Positions 15,800 through 24,958 of a stretch of DNA of 32,400 nucleotides are shown here, piece by piece. The translations under genes and the position numbers were made by a program. Where the stretch lies: the NCBI GenBank assembly GCA_009885605.1, contig VFKK01000053.1, positions 1 to 32,400 of the forward strand. The letters run 5' to 3'. Position 1 is the first letter of the stretch. Each line of letters begins with the position of its first letter. The DNA comes from Cyclobacteriaceae bacterium (lineage in GTDB: Bacteria > Bacteroidota > Bacteroidia > Cytophagales > Cyclobacteriaceae). Under the pieces are notes generated by a model, which worked only from the letters and a program-made list of their open reading frames with translations, was not told the DNA's origin and did no database searches.

Positions 15800-18700
15800 T
15801 TGGATCGCCAGGCTTTTATTTCCCTTTATCAATCAGACCCGATTTTTCAAACGCTAGCTTACGAGATTTTAGGTCCCGAAAAGGTAAACTATCAGCTCAA
15901 AGGACTTGCAGGCAGCCTTGATATGGTCGTTTTTTGTTCATTGTATTCAAGCAAAGGAGGATTTCACCTGATCATCGCACAGGACAAAGAAGAAGCCGCT
16001 TATCTCAATACGGATATTCAGAATTTACTGGATACGGAGGATCATATGATTTTTCCTTCCAGTTTTAAGCGGCCTTATCATTACGATGAAGTGGACAATG
16101 CAAACGTCCTGATGCGCGCTGAAATCCTGAATCATGTTCTGGAAAGTAAAGGAAAACCGGGAATCATCATCACGTACCCGGAAGCTCTTTACGAACGTGT
16201 CATCAACAAGCGATCTCTGATCGAAAACACTTTTTCGGCACGAGTAGGAGAAGCGGTGGACATGGAATTTGTCTCTGAGATCTTGAGTAGTTACGATTTC
16301 GAGCTAACAGATTTTGTCTACGAACCAGGTCAATATGCAATTCGAGGGGGTATTCTGGATGTATTCTCATTTTCGAACGAATATCCTTATCGACTTGAAT
16401 TATTCGGAAAAGAAATCGAAAGCATCCGGACATTTGATCCGGAAACTCAGCTTTCGATTGCGAGCGTAGAAAAAATTTCCCTGATTCCAAACGTCCAAAC
16501 CAAGCTTTTGCAGGAAGTCCGACAATCATTTTTGGGATTCTTACCTGAGTCAACGATTGTTTGGATCAAAGATTATCAGCTCACCCTGGATGTCATGGAT
16601 GAATGCTTTCACAAAGCAGATAAGGCTTTTGATGAAATTGTTTCCAAAACTGCAAACGATAAATTGCTTCTGAAGCCGGGAGATTTATTTGACAAAGGGG
16701 CTAACTTCTCCGAACTTTCAAGAAGCTTTACCCGGGTTGAATTTGGGAAACAATATTATTTGCCAAAGGCGAAAATATTCCAATGGAATAGTCAGTCACA
16801 GCCTTCTTTCAACAAGAATTTTGATTTGTTGGTGACCCATTTGGCAGAAAATGAAAAAGGTGGCCAAGTCAATATTCTGACTGCAGAAAACGAAAAGCAA
16901 ATCGACCGGCTTTTGGGAATTTTTCATGAACTGGATCCCACGCTCCGGGTACAGAGCATGCTTTTAGGATTGAGAGAAGGCTTCGAAGATCGACAGATGA
17001 AGCTGGTATGCTATACCGATCACCAACTTTTCGAGCGATTTCACCGGTACAAAACCCGCAAAAAGGCCAGCAAATCCAAGGCGTTGACGCTGAAAGAACT
17101 TAAAGCTCTTCATCCGGGAGATTACATTGTTCACGTGGATTATGGCGTGGGGCGATTTGCCGGATTGGAAAAAGTGGATATCAGCGGCAAAATGCAGGAA
17201 GCTGTCCGACTCATCTTCCGGGATGACGATTTGCTATATGTCAATATCCATTCCCTTCACAAGATTTCGAAGTATTCTGGCCAGGAAGGCTCGACACCTT
17301 CCATGTCCAAACTGGGTTCTCCCGAATGGGAAAACAAGAAGAGCAGGGTCAAAAAGCAGGTTAAAGACATTGCAAAAGACCTTATAGCACTTTATGCGAA
17401 GCGCAGGTCTGCAAAAGGATATGCTTTCACCCATGACTCTGTTTTGCAGATAGAACTGGAATCTTCTTTCATCTACGAGGACACACCGGATCAGGCTATT
17501 GCCACAGCTGATGTGAAGGCTGACATGGAAAAAACCTATCCGATGGACAGATTAGTCTGTGGAGATGTGGGATTTGGAAAAACTGAGGTGGCCATTCGTG
17601 CAGCATTCAAAGCTGTAAACGACCGAAAGCAAGTTGCCGTGTTGGTACCAACCACTATTCTGGCAATGCAGCACTTTCATACTTTCACCGAAAGACTGGA
17701 AAATTTTCCTGTCAAAGTGGAGTACATTAATCGCTTTCGATCCGCCAAAGAAATCAAGGATATTATCTCTCAGGTAAAATCAGGGGAGATCGACATTCTA
17801 ATCGGTACCCATAAAATCGTCAACAAAGACATTGAATTCAAAGACCTGGGCCTTTTGGTCATAGATGAGGAGCAAAAATTTGGAGTGAAAGTAAAAGACC
17901 AACTTAAAAATCTCCGGGTAAACGTCGACGTACTGACACTTACCGCAACTCCGATTCCCCGAACGCTTCATTTCTCGTTGATGGGAGCCCGGGATCTTTC
18001 GGTGATCGCCACCCCTCCGCCAAATCGGCAGCCAGTGACTACAGAAATTCAAACTTTCCGCGAAGAAGTAATCAGGGATGCCGTGGCTTACGAACTTCGA
18101 AGAGGCGGACAGGTTTTCTTTGTGCACAACAGAGTGGGAGAGATCGATAGTATAGCCAATCTGATTATGAAGTTGGTTCCGGATGCGCGAGTAGCGGGAG
18201 CACATGGTCAAATGGATGGTAAAAAACTGGAAAAAGTAATGGTTGACTTTATCAACCATGAATATGATGTGCTGGTATCAACTAATATCATCGAATCCGG
18301 ACTCGATATTCCTAACGCCAACACAATCATCATCAACCGGGCGCATATGTTTGGTTTGAGTGATCTTCACCAAATGAGAGGCCGGGTAGGAAGGAGCAAT
18401 AAAAAAGCTTTCTGCTTTTTATTGACAAGTCCAATGTCAGGATTAACCGCTGAGGCGAGAAAGAGACTTCAGACATTAGAAGAATTTTCTGATCTGGGAG
18501 ACGGATTCAAAGTGGCAATGAAAGATTTGGATATTCGCGGTGCGGGAAATCTATTGGGAGCTGAGCAAAGCGGATTTATAACTGATCTGGGTTTTGAAAT
18601 GTATCATAAGATCTTGGACGAAGCTGTTCAGGAATTGAAAGAAAACGAGTTTGCAGCTCTTTTTGAGATCGATTTGGAGGAGAAAGTAAAAGTTCTCGTG

Positions 18701-19153
18701 CAGGATTGTACAATCGAGACGGACCTGGAATTGCTTATTCCCGAAGGATATGTAAGCAATATCAGCGAGCGACTTGGTCTTTATTCCAAGTTGGATGCGA
18801 TCAAAGATGAGGAAGAACTCGGGAAATTCTCCACTATGCTTTTGGACCGGTTTGGACCGCTTCCTGATTCTGTAAAGGATTTGATGGAGACCGTAAGGCT
18901 TCGATGGACCGCTGAAAAGTTGGGAGTCGAAAAACTGGTTCTCAAAGGAAATCAGATGAAATGCTATTTGCTTCCTTCCAGCCGGGATGATTTTTATTCC
19001 TCCGTTGTTTTTCAAAAAATCATGCGATTTGCACAAATTCACTCGAAGCAATCCAAAATAAAGGAGCATAAAAACCGTTTGATACTTACTCTTGAAGGAG
19101 TTTCATCCATCACAAAAGCTCAAAACAAGCTGAAGGAAATGGATTTAGCATAA
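15800..19153 (+). CDS. mfd: Transcription-repair coupling factor
   Basis: The 1117-residue protein displaces RNA polymerase stalled at DNA damage and recruits UvrA. Visible parts are an N-terminal UvrB-like module (about 1-350; RGGILDVFSF), the RNA-polymerase-interaction CarD-like domain (about 434-495; HPGDYIVHVDYGVGRF), and a superfamily 2 motor. The motor has Walker A GDVGFGKT at 588-595, DEEQ at 689-692 with the following KFGV, TATPIPRT, and the MRGRVGRS motif VI. The TRCF C-terminal domain follows the GAGNLLGAEQSG region. Length is normal. The first codon is TTG; no in-frame ATG fits the conserved N-terminus, and a -7 promoter element just upstream supports it. Confidence 0.96.
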   Translation: MDRQAFISLYQSDPIFQTLAYEILGPEKVNYQLKGLAGSLDMVVFCSLYSSKGGFHLIIAQDKEEAAYLNTDIQNLLDTEDHMIFPSSFKRPYHYDEVDNANVLMRAEILNHVLESKGKPGIIITYPEALYERVINKRSLIENTFSARVGEAVDMEFVSEILSSYDFELTDFVYEPGQYAIRGGILDVFSFSNEYPYRLELFGKEIESIRTFDPETQLSIASVEKISLIPNVQTKLLQEVRQSFLGFLPESTIVWIKDYQLTLDVMDECFHKADKAFDEIVSKTANDKLLLKPGDLFDKGANFSELSRSFTRVEFGKQYYLPKAKIFQWNSQSQPSFNKNFDLLVTHLAENEKGGQVNILTAENEKQIDRLLGIFHELDPTLRVQSMLLGLREGFEDRQMKLVCYTDHQLFERFHRYKTRKKASKSKALTLKELKALHPGDYIVHVDYGVGRFAGLEKVDISGKMQEAVRLIFRDDDLLYVNIHSLHKISKYSGQEGSTPSMSKLGSPEWENKKSRVKKQVKDIAKDLIALYAKRRSAKGYAFTHDSVLQIELESSFIYEDTPDQAIATADVKADMEKTYPMDRLVCGDVGFGKTEVAIRAAFKAVNDRKQVAVLVPTTILAMQHFHTFTERLENFPVKVEYINRFRSAKEIKDIISQVKSGEIDILIGTHKIVNKDIEFKDLGLLVIDEEQKFGVKVKDQLKNLRVNVDVLTLTATPIPRTLHFSLMGARDLSVIATPPPNRQPVTTEIQTFREEVIRDAVAYELRRGGQVFFVHNRVGEIDSIANLIMKLVPDARVAGAHGQMDGKKLEKVMVDFINHEYDVLVSTNIIESGLDIPNANTIIINRAHMFGLSDLHQMRGRVGRSNKKAFCFLLTSPMSGLTAEARKRLQTLEEFSDLGDGFKVAMKDLDIRGAGNLLGAEQSGFITDLGFEMYHKILDEAVQELKENEFAALFEIDLEEKVKVLVQDCTIETDLELLIPEGYVSNISERLGLYSKLDAIKDEEELGKFSTMLLDRFGPLPDSVKDLMETVRLRWTAEKLGVEKLVLKGNQMKCYLLPSSRDDFYSSVVFQKIMRFAQIHSKQSKIKEHKNRLILTLEGVSSITKAQNKLKEMDLA

Positions 19154-19189
19154 ATTTTACAAAAATTTAACTGGCATAAATATTGCAGT

Positions 19190-19249
19190 TTTGGGTATAA
19201 AAATTGTCGAATTTCTGGCTTTTAGCCTGTTTTTGAAGTTTATACCAAA
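19190..19249. repeat. Long inverted repeat between mfd and the GldJ-like gene
   Basis: TTTGGGTATAAA (19190-19201) and TTTATACCAAA (19239-19249) are complementary apart from one bulged G. The 37-base centre contains a short GGCTTTTAGCC hairpin, and a near-copy, GGCTTTAGCC, lies just outside at 19253-19262, adjoining the -7 element of the next gene. Could be a late mfd terminator region or an operator; no T tract makes it a classic terminator. Confidence 0.45.
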
Positions 19250-19264
19250 GAAGGCTTTAGCCTT

Positions 19265-19272
19265 TACCTTTG
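19265..19272 (+). promoter_or_regulatory. Putative -7 promoter element for the GldJ-like gene
   Basis: TACCTTTG matches TAnnTTTG exactly, 60 bases before the ATG at 19332. It is directly preceded by the small hairpin AAGGC-TTTA-GCCTT. Confidence 0.6.
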
Positions 19273-19331
19273 TAAGTACCTAGTATTGATTATATATTAG
19301 CACGTTGAATTAGGCCTAAAATTCATAAAAT

Positions 19332-20555
19332 ATGCGTTTGAGTAATAAAAATTTTGGATTGTGGATGGGAGTTTTCCTGATCGCGTCCGCCTCGATTTTA
19401 TCTTCTTGTAATAAAACTCCAGGCTACGGCAGAAGAACCGCCGACAATCCCGGAAAGAACAGTGCCACTACTGGAGCAGAATTTAACTTCGATGATAAAG
19501 ACACTACCCAATTTTTCGTGTCTAAAAATGCTGAGCAGATTCCGGGACCAAACCTGAAATTTATTCAGGGAGGTAGAGCGGTTCTGGGTTCTCAGGAAGA
19601 AGACGTAATGGCTTTCAGAGACAACTTGGAGCGAACTGTGAGTATTTCCAATTTTTACATGGATGAAACCGAAATCACGAATAATGACTTTCGCGAATTT
19701 ATTTTTGACATGAAGAAAAAAGTTAGTGCTGATTCACTTTTGAAATTAGAACCTTCTGAAAATGTCTGGACCGGGGCAATGTCTTTCAACGACATGTATC
19801 AGTCTTATTATTTCAGATTCCCAGGTTTTAACTTTTATCCCGTAGCTGGTGTATCATGGTCTCAAGCTCATACCTATTCAAAATGGAGAACTGAATACGT
19901 TCAGGATCTGATCAGAAAGGAAAGAGAATTAGATTCAACCTTCACCAAAACTCAATTAATCGAACGTGGCGTTGCATTAGCCGATTACCGTCTGCCTACT
20001 GAGGCTGAATGGGAATATGCTGCCAAAGCAATGATTGGAACACAATATCTGGATGAAAATCAGGAATACGGCCGAATTTATCCTTGGGATGGCAGAGGTG
20101 TACGTAATCCATACAATGTGAAGAGAAAAGGTAAGCAGGGAGATTTCCTTGCAAACTTTAAAAGAGGTCGTGGTGATTACGGTGGAATATCAGGTAATCA
20201 AAGAAATGATGGTGAAATCATCCTTACAAACGTATATGACATGGCTCCTAATGATTTTGGCCTATATCACATGGCCGGGAACATGAATGAGTGGGTACAG
20301 GACGTTTATCGACCGCTATCTTTCATGGATTTTGACGACCTGAATCCGGTAAGAAGAGATGGTGTACTTGACGATATTTCAAACTATGAAACTTCTGTGC
20401 TAAGTGATGACCTTCGAGTGTACAAGGGAGGAAGTTGGAAAGATGTAGCTTATTGGCTTGCACCAGGTACTCGCAGATTTATGCACCAAGATTCATCTAC
20501 AAACAATATTGGCTTTCGTTGTGCCATGATTTCCATTGGAGAAAAAGGAAAATAA
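19332..20555 (+). CDS. gldJ: Gliding-motility SUMF1-type lipoprotein, GldJ-like
   Basis: The 407-residue protein has a lipoprotein signal (lipobox LSSC, Cys26) and a formylglycine-generating-enzyme/SUMF1 domain over most of its length (FIQGGRAVLGSQEED, FYMDETEITNNDFREF, YRLPTEAEWEYAAKA, HMAGNMNEWVQDVYRP, VYKGGSWKD, NIGFRCAM). In Bacteroidota this architecture belongs to GldJ and GldK, outer-membrane-associated lipoproteins of the gliding/type IX secretion machinery. I favour GldJ: gldL/M/N do not follow as they do after gldK, and the TTGAEFNFDD and DVYRPLS stretches look GldJ-like; GldK or another paralogue remains possible. The mature N-terminus is basic and Gly/Asn-rich. A strong terminator ends the transcript. 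Confidence 0.75.
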   Translation: MRLSNKNFGLWMGVFLIASASILSSCNKTPGYGRRTADNPGKNSATTGAEFNFDDKDTTQFFVSKNAEQIPGPNLKFIQGGRAVLGSQEEDVMAFRDNLERTVSISNFYMDETEITNNDFREFIFDMKKKVSADSLLKLEPSENVWTGAMSFNDMYQSYYFRFPGFNFYPVAGVSWSQAHTYSKWRTEYVQDLIRKERELDSTFTKTQLIERGVALADYRLPTEAEWEYAAKAMIGTQYLDENQEYGRIYPWDGRGVRNPYNVKRKGKQGDFLANFKRGRGDYGGISGNQRNDGEIILTNVYDMAPNDFGLYHMAGNMNEWVQDVYRPLSFMDFDDLNPVRRDGVLDDISNYETSVLSDDLRVYKGGSWKDVAYWLAPGTRRFMHQDSSTNNIGFRCAMISIGEKGK

Positions 20556-20572
20556 TTCTTTATACTATTTTC

Positions 20573-20613
20573 AAAAAGCCTTGCTCGGATCTAATCTAAG
20601 CAAGGCTTTTTTT
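20573..20613 (+). terminator. Rho-independent terminator after the GldJ-like gene
   Basis: AAAGCCTTGCT and AGCAAGGCTTT form an 11-bp stem with a 13-base loop, followed by a T run ending at 20613. It starts 18 bases past the stop codon. The A tract on the left may let it also work for the convergent beta-barrel gene, whose stop is 70 bases away. Confidence 0.9.
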
Positions 20614-20682
20614 ATTTTGTCAAGCTGAGGAAATCCGAAAATTATTTCCGATAATTTTCAATGGGACCTCATTCCTATTAGT

Positions 20683-21258
20683 CTAAAATTTCAGCTTAAC
20701 TCCCATATTGCCATAGAACCCGTTTGTTTTTCCAAAATCAATGTTTGCGAAACTTGTCTGAATGTCTGTAACTGACCACTCGTATGACAAATCGATAAAA
20801 AGAAGCCAGATGTCAATCCCGGTTCCTGCGTAAACTCCCCATGCTGGCGAGTTGATTTCAGCTGGATCCAAATCTTCTCCCACACTAGTTACAAAAAATC
20901 CCGATGCCCCGCCGAATGCACGCCAGGAAGCCAGAGTTTCGGAACTCCCGATCAAATACATTCCCAGAGTAAGAGGAATCCTAATTCCATTGAGGTCTGC
21001 TTCAAAATCAACCGGATTTACTACAGAAGGATCTGTGAATTCTGCACTTTTTGAAATATAAAAAATACCTGGCTCCACGTACATCTTTTCACCAAAAGCC
21101 AAACTTGCCCCAATTTGCCAACCATTTTTCCCTTGGCCAATTTCCTTATTGACTGTTAAGTCGGTAAAATTAAAACCAACCGTCGGCTTGAAAGTCTGGG
21201 CAGGAAGGCTCGAAAATATCGAACCTGAAAGGATTAAAGTAAATAAGATCATCTTCAT
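20683..21258 (-). CDS. Outer-membrane beta-barrel protein (PorT-like fold)
   Basis: From the ATG at 21256-21258 the protein is 191 residues, opening with a signal peptide (MKMILFTLILSGSIF, cut near LPAQ). The open frame extends to 21300 but that extension lies ahead of the signal. The rest is a pattern of amphipathic strands with Gly/aromatic residues (KPTVGFNFTDL, YVEPGIFYISK, GVYAGTGIDIWLLFIDLSYEWSV) and a C-terminal aromatic end (KLKF), as in the Bacteroidota outer-membrane beta-barrel family (PF13568-like). Ligand or partner unknown. It is transcribed divergently from the S9 peptidase. Confidence 0.75.
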   Translation of the reverse strand: MKMILFTLILSGSIFSSLPAQTFKPTVGFNFTDLTVNKEIGQGKNGWQIGASLAFGEKMYVEPGIFYISKSAEFTDPSVVNPVDFEADLNGIRIPLTLGMYLIGSSETLASWRAFGGASGFFVTSVGEDLDPAEINSPAWGVYAGTGIDIWLLFIDLSYEWSVTDIQTSFANIDFGKTNGFYGNMGVKLKF

Positions 21259-21468
21259 AATTAGGAGTGGATTACAAGTGAAAATAGGAAATTTTGGCAA
21301 GTCATTAGATTGACCCCTCTCGTTTTTGTTTTTATTCTCGAAAGCAATCTTAAATTTCTAAGATCCATTTACCAGACTGCTTCAGATTGGTTAAAGACCA
21401 TTGATCTATTCTTGAAAGAAATTTCTGTTCAGTTGTTTTATCTTGAGATCATATTGACCCGAATAAAC

Positions 21469-23904
21469 ATGATACTAAAATTTACCAGGACCCTCATTCT
21501 CGCATTCTGCATTCTGACCGAATTTTCTGTTGCTCAGGCTCAAACAAGCTACCAAACTCCTCCTAAAGAAATTGCAGATTTGGTCAATGCCCCGATTACT
21601 CCATCGGTGGTTTTTAGCAAAAGTGGTGATTGGATGATGCTTCTTGAGCGTGAAGGTAATCCTTCCATTGGGGATTTGGCCCAGCCAGAATTGAGAATCG
21701 CAGGACTGAGGATTAATCCAGCTACGTCCGGTCCAAGCCGAAGTGGAAGTGTGGAAAACCTGAAAATCAGAATGACAAGAGGAGGGGAGGAAATCCAGGT
21801 GAAAGGACTTCCTTCTAATCCAAAGATGAGCGGTTTTTCACTTTCCAGGGATGATAAGTTCCTTGCATTTACTCAAACTGAGCCAACCGGAATCAGCCTT
21901 TGGGTCGTCGATATGACAAGTTTCCAAGCCCGGAAGCTCACAGAAAACATTCTGAATGAAGTCATGGGAGGAAGCTTTGCGTGGACTCCCGATAATCAGA
22001 TTCTGATCAATGCTGTCAACCCAACCCGAGGAGAAATACCTAAAGCACCTCCCGCTCCCGCCGGACCGATTATACAGGAAACCTCCGGAAATGCTGCTCC
22101 AAACAGAACTTATCAGGATTTGCTTGCCAATCCTCACGATGAGTCTCTATTTGCCTATTTCATAAATACCCAGATTATGCTGGTCAATCTGGATGGAACC
22201 AAGAAGCCAATTGGTCCTGCCGGAATGATCAAGTCAATGGATCTGTCACCGGATGGGTCTTACCTGATAGTTGAGACTATCAAAAAGCCTTTTTCTTATT
22301 TGGTGCCAGCCTCACGATTCCCTTACGATGTCGAGGTGTGGACTAAATCTGGTCAAAAAGTAAAGACACTTGCACAAATACCGCTGGATGAAAATCGCCC
22401 GACCGGCTTTGATGTAACAGTTGCCGGTCCAAGGAATATCAGTTGGAGAGCCGATAAGCCGGCTACATTGTATTGGGTAGAAGCTCAGGATGGCGGTGAC
22501 CCAAAAGTTGACATCTCAGAACGAGAGATCGTTTACACTATCGAAGCCCCTTTCGCAGGAGAAAAGAAGAAACTGGCAAGTACTGCCTTTCGATTTGGCG
22601 GGATTGCCTGGTCGGATGACAACTTTGCGATCATGACTGAGCGATGGTCCAAAACGAGGAAGGAAATGAAATCAGTCATTCATCCTTCCAATCCTGCACA
22701 AGCTCCAAGTGTAATCATTGATCGTTTTTCAGATGATCTTTACAATGATCCCGGAAATCCGGTTTTCATCGAAAACGACTTTGGTCAGCGGGTTTTGCTT
22801 CGCAAAGGTCATTTGGTTTTCATGACAAGCGAGGGAGGTTCGGCTGAAGGAAGCATGCCTTTCCTTTCCACTTTTGACACCAAAACCAAAGAGGAAAAAA
22901 TTCTCTGGAGATCTCAGGAACCTTTCTATGAGCGAGTGGTCAAAGTGCTGGATGAAGAGGGGACGGAGTTTATTACGTTGAAAGAGAGTACAGATATCCA
23001 GCCCAACTATTGGCTGGTCAATACCCGAAAAAAAATGGCTCCTCTTCAGGTGACCAACTTTATCCATCCCTATGAATCCATCAAAGGAATTCAGAAGGAA
23101 TTGGTCACCTACAAAAGAAAAGACGGACTCAACCTCTCAGCGGTAGTTTATACTCCGGCCGGTTATGATCCTGCTAAAGACGGAACCCTTCCCGTTCTGA
23201 TGTGGGCCTATCCAAGAGAATACAAATCGGCGGAAACCGCTTCTCAAGTTCGGGGCTCAAAATATGCCTTCACCAGAATAAGTTGGGGTTCGCCAATCTA
23301 TTGGGTAACTCGCGGCTATGCCGTCATGGATCAAACTGAGATGCCGATTGTGGGAGAGGGAGAAGAGGAGCCAAATGATTATTTCATCGAACAACTTGTA
23401 GCAAATGCGGAAGCCGCAATTGATAAGGTAGTCGGAATGGGAATTGGAGACCGGATGAGAATAGGAGTTGGAGGACATTCGTACGGTGCTTTCATGACTG
23501 CGAATTTGCTTTCGCATACCAATTTATTCGCAGCAGGAATCGCCCGAAGTGGCGCCTACAACAGAACGTTGACTCCGTTTGGATTTCAATACGAGCAGCG
23601 AACCTATTGGGAATCTCCCGAGGTCTACTTCAACATGTCACCCTTCTCTTACGCACATAAAGTGGAAACGCCGATTCTCTTGATTCACGGAGAGGCAGAT
23701 AACAATTCCGGAACATTCCCGATCCAATCTGAGCGGTATTACAATGCATTAAAAGGTCACGGCGTCACCACCCGATTAGTATTTCTTCCTCACGAAAGTC
23801 ATGGGTATGCTGCCAAAGAATCCATCCTTCACACGCTTTGGGAAATGGATACCTGGTTGGAAAAATATGTGAAGAATAAAAATAAGCTGGATCCCTCGAA
23901 GTAA
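21469..23904 (+). CDS. S9 family prolyl oligopeptidase-like serine peptidase, secreted
   Basis: From ATG 21469 the protein is 811 residues with a signal peptide (MILKFTRTLILAFCI, cut near AQAQ). The frame is open back to a TTG at 21310, but that leader does not look like part of a secreted protein. An N-terminal beta-propeller domain (to about 540) is followed by an alpha/beta-hydrolase domain. The catalytic triad is Ser671 (GGHSYGAF), Asp744 (HGEADNNSG) and His778 (HESHGY). The family cuts short peptides after Pro or related residues; the glutamyl-peptidase branch found in plants and bacteria is the closest type I can suggest from GGHSYGAFM. Likely periplasmic, feeding peptide use. A hairpin spans its stop codon and a strong terminator follows. 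Confidence 0.88.
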   Translation: MILKFTRTLILAFCILTEFSVAQAQTSYQTPPKEIADLVNAPITPSVVFSKSGDWMMLLEREGNPSIGDLAQPELRIAGLRINPATSGPSRSGSVENLKIRMTRGGEEIQVKGLPSNPKMSGFSLSRDDKFLAFTQTEPTGISLWVVDMTSFQARKLTENILNEVMGGSFAWTPDNQILINAVNPTRGEIPKAPPAPAGPIIQETSGNAAPNRTYQDLLANPHDESLFAYFINTQIMLVNLDGTKKPIGPAGMIKSMDLSPDGSYLIVETIKKPFSYLVPASRFPYDVEVWTKSGQKVKTLAQIPLDENRPTGFDVTVAGPRNISWRADKPATLYWVEAQDGGDPKVDISEREIVYTIEAPFAGEKKKLASTAFRFGGIAWSDDNFAIMTERWSKTRKEMKSVIHPSNPAQAPSVIIDRFSDDLYNDPGNPVFIENDFGQRVLLRKGHLVFMTSEGGSAEGSMPFLSTFDTKTKEEKILWRSQEPFYERVVKVLDEEGTEFITLKESTDIQPNYWLVNTRKKMAPLQVTNFIHPYESIKGIQKELVTYKRKDGLNLSAVVYTPAGYDPAKDGTLPVLMWAYPREYKSAETASQVRGSKYAFTRISWGSPIYWVTRGYAVMDQTEMPIVGEGEEEPNDYFIEQLVANAEAAIDKVVGMGIGDRMRIGVGGHSYGAFMTANLLSHTNLFAAGIARSGAYNRTLTPFGFQYEQRTYWESPEVYFNMSPFSYAHKVETPILLIHGEADNNSGTFPIQSERYYNALKGHGVTTRLVFLPHESHGYAAKESILHTLWEMDTWLEKYVKNKNKLDPSK

Positions 23905-23914
23905 ATCTTCGAGG
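23894..23914 (+). repeat. Hairpin enclosing the S9 peptidase stop codon
   Basis: CCTCGAAG and CTTCGAGG form a perfect 8-bp stem; the five-base loop TAAAT contains the TAA stop codon (23902-23904). No T tract follows; a separate terminator starts 24 bases later. Confidence 0.6.
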
Positions 23915-23937
23915 TCTCAAAGGTTTCGGATAAAATC

Positions 23938-23975
23938 AAAAAACCTTTCTGAAATGATTCAGAAAGGGTTTTTTT
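23938..23975. terminator. Terminator between the S9 peptidase and uppP
   Basis: AACCTTTCTGAA and TTCAGAAAGGGTT form a long stem (one G/C position offset) with loop ATGA, flanked by six A and seven T. Suitable for both the plus-strand peptidase and the convergent uppP transcript. Confidence 0.9.
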
Positions 23976-24003
23976 AATGGTTGGCTTTTCAACAAAATAA
24001 TTT

Positions 24004-24783
24004 TTAGAGATCCGATCCCCACATAAAAATCAAAAACAAAACTCCCAGTACAATTCTATAATACCCAAAAGCGGTGAAGCCATGACTGGAAACATATTTC
24101 AGAAAAAGCTTAACTGCAATCCAGGCTGAAATGAACGCTACCAATGAACCGATTCCCAACATAATTAACTGGTCGGTGGTAAAGGCCAGATCACTTTTCA
24201 GCAGGTCATAACCTCCGGCAGCCATCATCGTTGGCACAGCCAAAAGGAAAGAAAATTCAGTCGCCTGCTTTTTATCCAATCCATTGAATACTCCTCCTAT
24301 GATGGTGGCGGCAGCTCTTGAAGTCCCGGGCACCATCGAAAGACACTGGCAGAGCCCAATGAAAAATGCATTCTTATATGACATATCCTCCACTTCGGCC
24401 AGTTTGGTTTCGGAGTTGACCACTTTCTTATCGATGAAAATCAGGAAAATTCCTCCCAAAATAAGAGAAACGGAAACCACAATCGGATTGAAAAGATAGG
24501 CTTTGATGTAATCATAGGCCAGAAAACCTATGATCGCGGTTGGAAGAAATGCTGCAAAAAGCTTCAGATAGATATCAATGCTTTTAAAAAATCGCTTGAT
24601 ATACATCATGGCAATGGCTAGAATCGCTCCAAGCTGGATAAACACCTCGAAAGTTTTGACAAATTCATTGTCATGAATTCCCATCGCTGCGGATGCCAAA
24701 ATCATGTGACCTGTGGAAGAAATAGGTAAAAATTCGGTAACTCCTTCTATAATAGCTATGATGATACTTTGCGTAATTGTCAT
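24004..24783 (-). CDS. uppP: Undecaprenyl-diphosphate phosphatase
   Basis: The 259-residue integral membrane protein recycles the undecaprenyl carrier lipid for peptidoglycan and other envelope polymers. Signature motifs are both present: EGVTEFLPISSTGHMIL near the N-terminus (catalytic Glu and Ser/His) and SMVPGTSRAAATIIGG in the middle (catalytic Arg). About eight membrane helices are seen. Length is standard (BacA/UppP). It is monocistronic with an exact -7 element upstream. Confidence 0.95.
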   Translation of the reverse strand: MTITQSIIIAIIEGVTEFLPISSTGHMILASAAMGIHDNEFVKTFEVFIQLGAILAIAMMYIKRFFKSIDIYLKLFAAFLPTAIIGFLAYDYIKAYLFNPIVVSVSLILGGIFLIFIDKKVVNSETKLAEVEDMSYKNAFFIGLCQCLSMVPGTSRAAATIIGGVFNGLDKKQATEFSFLLAVPTMMAAGGYDLLKSDLAFTTDQLIMLGIGSLVAFISAWIAVKLFLKYVSSHGFTAFGYYRIVLGVLFLIFMWGSDL

Positions 24784-24818
24784 TTTCTAAATCTGATATG
24801 CTGAATAATTCTCGGAGG

Positions 24819-24826
24819 CAAAGATA
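24819..24826 (-). promoter_or_regulatory. Putative -7 promoter element for uppP
   Basis: The minus strand reads TATCTTTG, an exact TAnnTTTG, 36 bases before the uppP ATG. Confidence 0.6.
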
Positions 24827-24958
24827 TCATTCCTAACCTGGCAGGGAAAAATTGTTGAATTTTTAGTCTGTTATCAGAGACTAATAATTTCCCCTTTCGA
24901 TATGTATTTTAATAATTGGTTTGGTATTTTTAAGAAGAACTTTTAGCCTACTACAGCT

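Noticed and set aside
21310-21468. Longer start (TTG at 21310) for the S9 peptidase
   Set aside because: The extra 53 residues precede a clear signal peptide that begins at the ATG at 21469.
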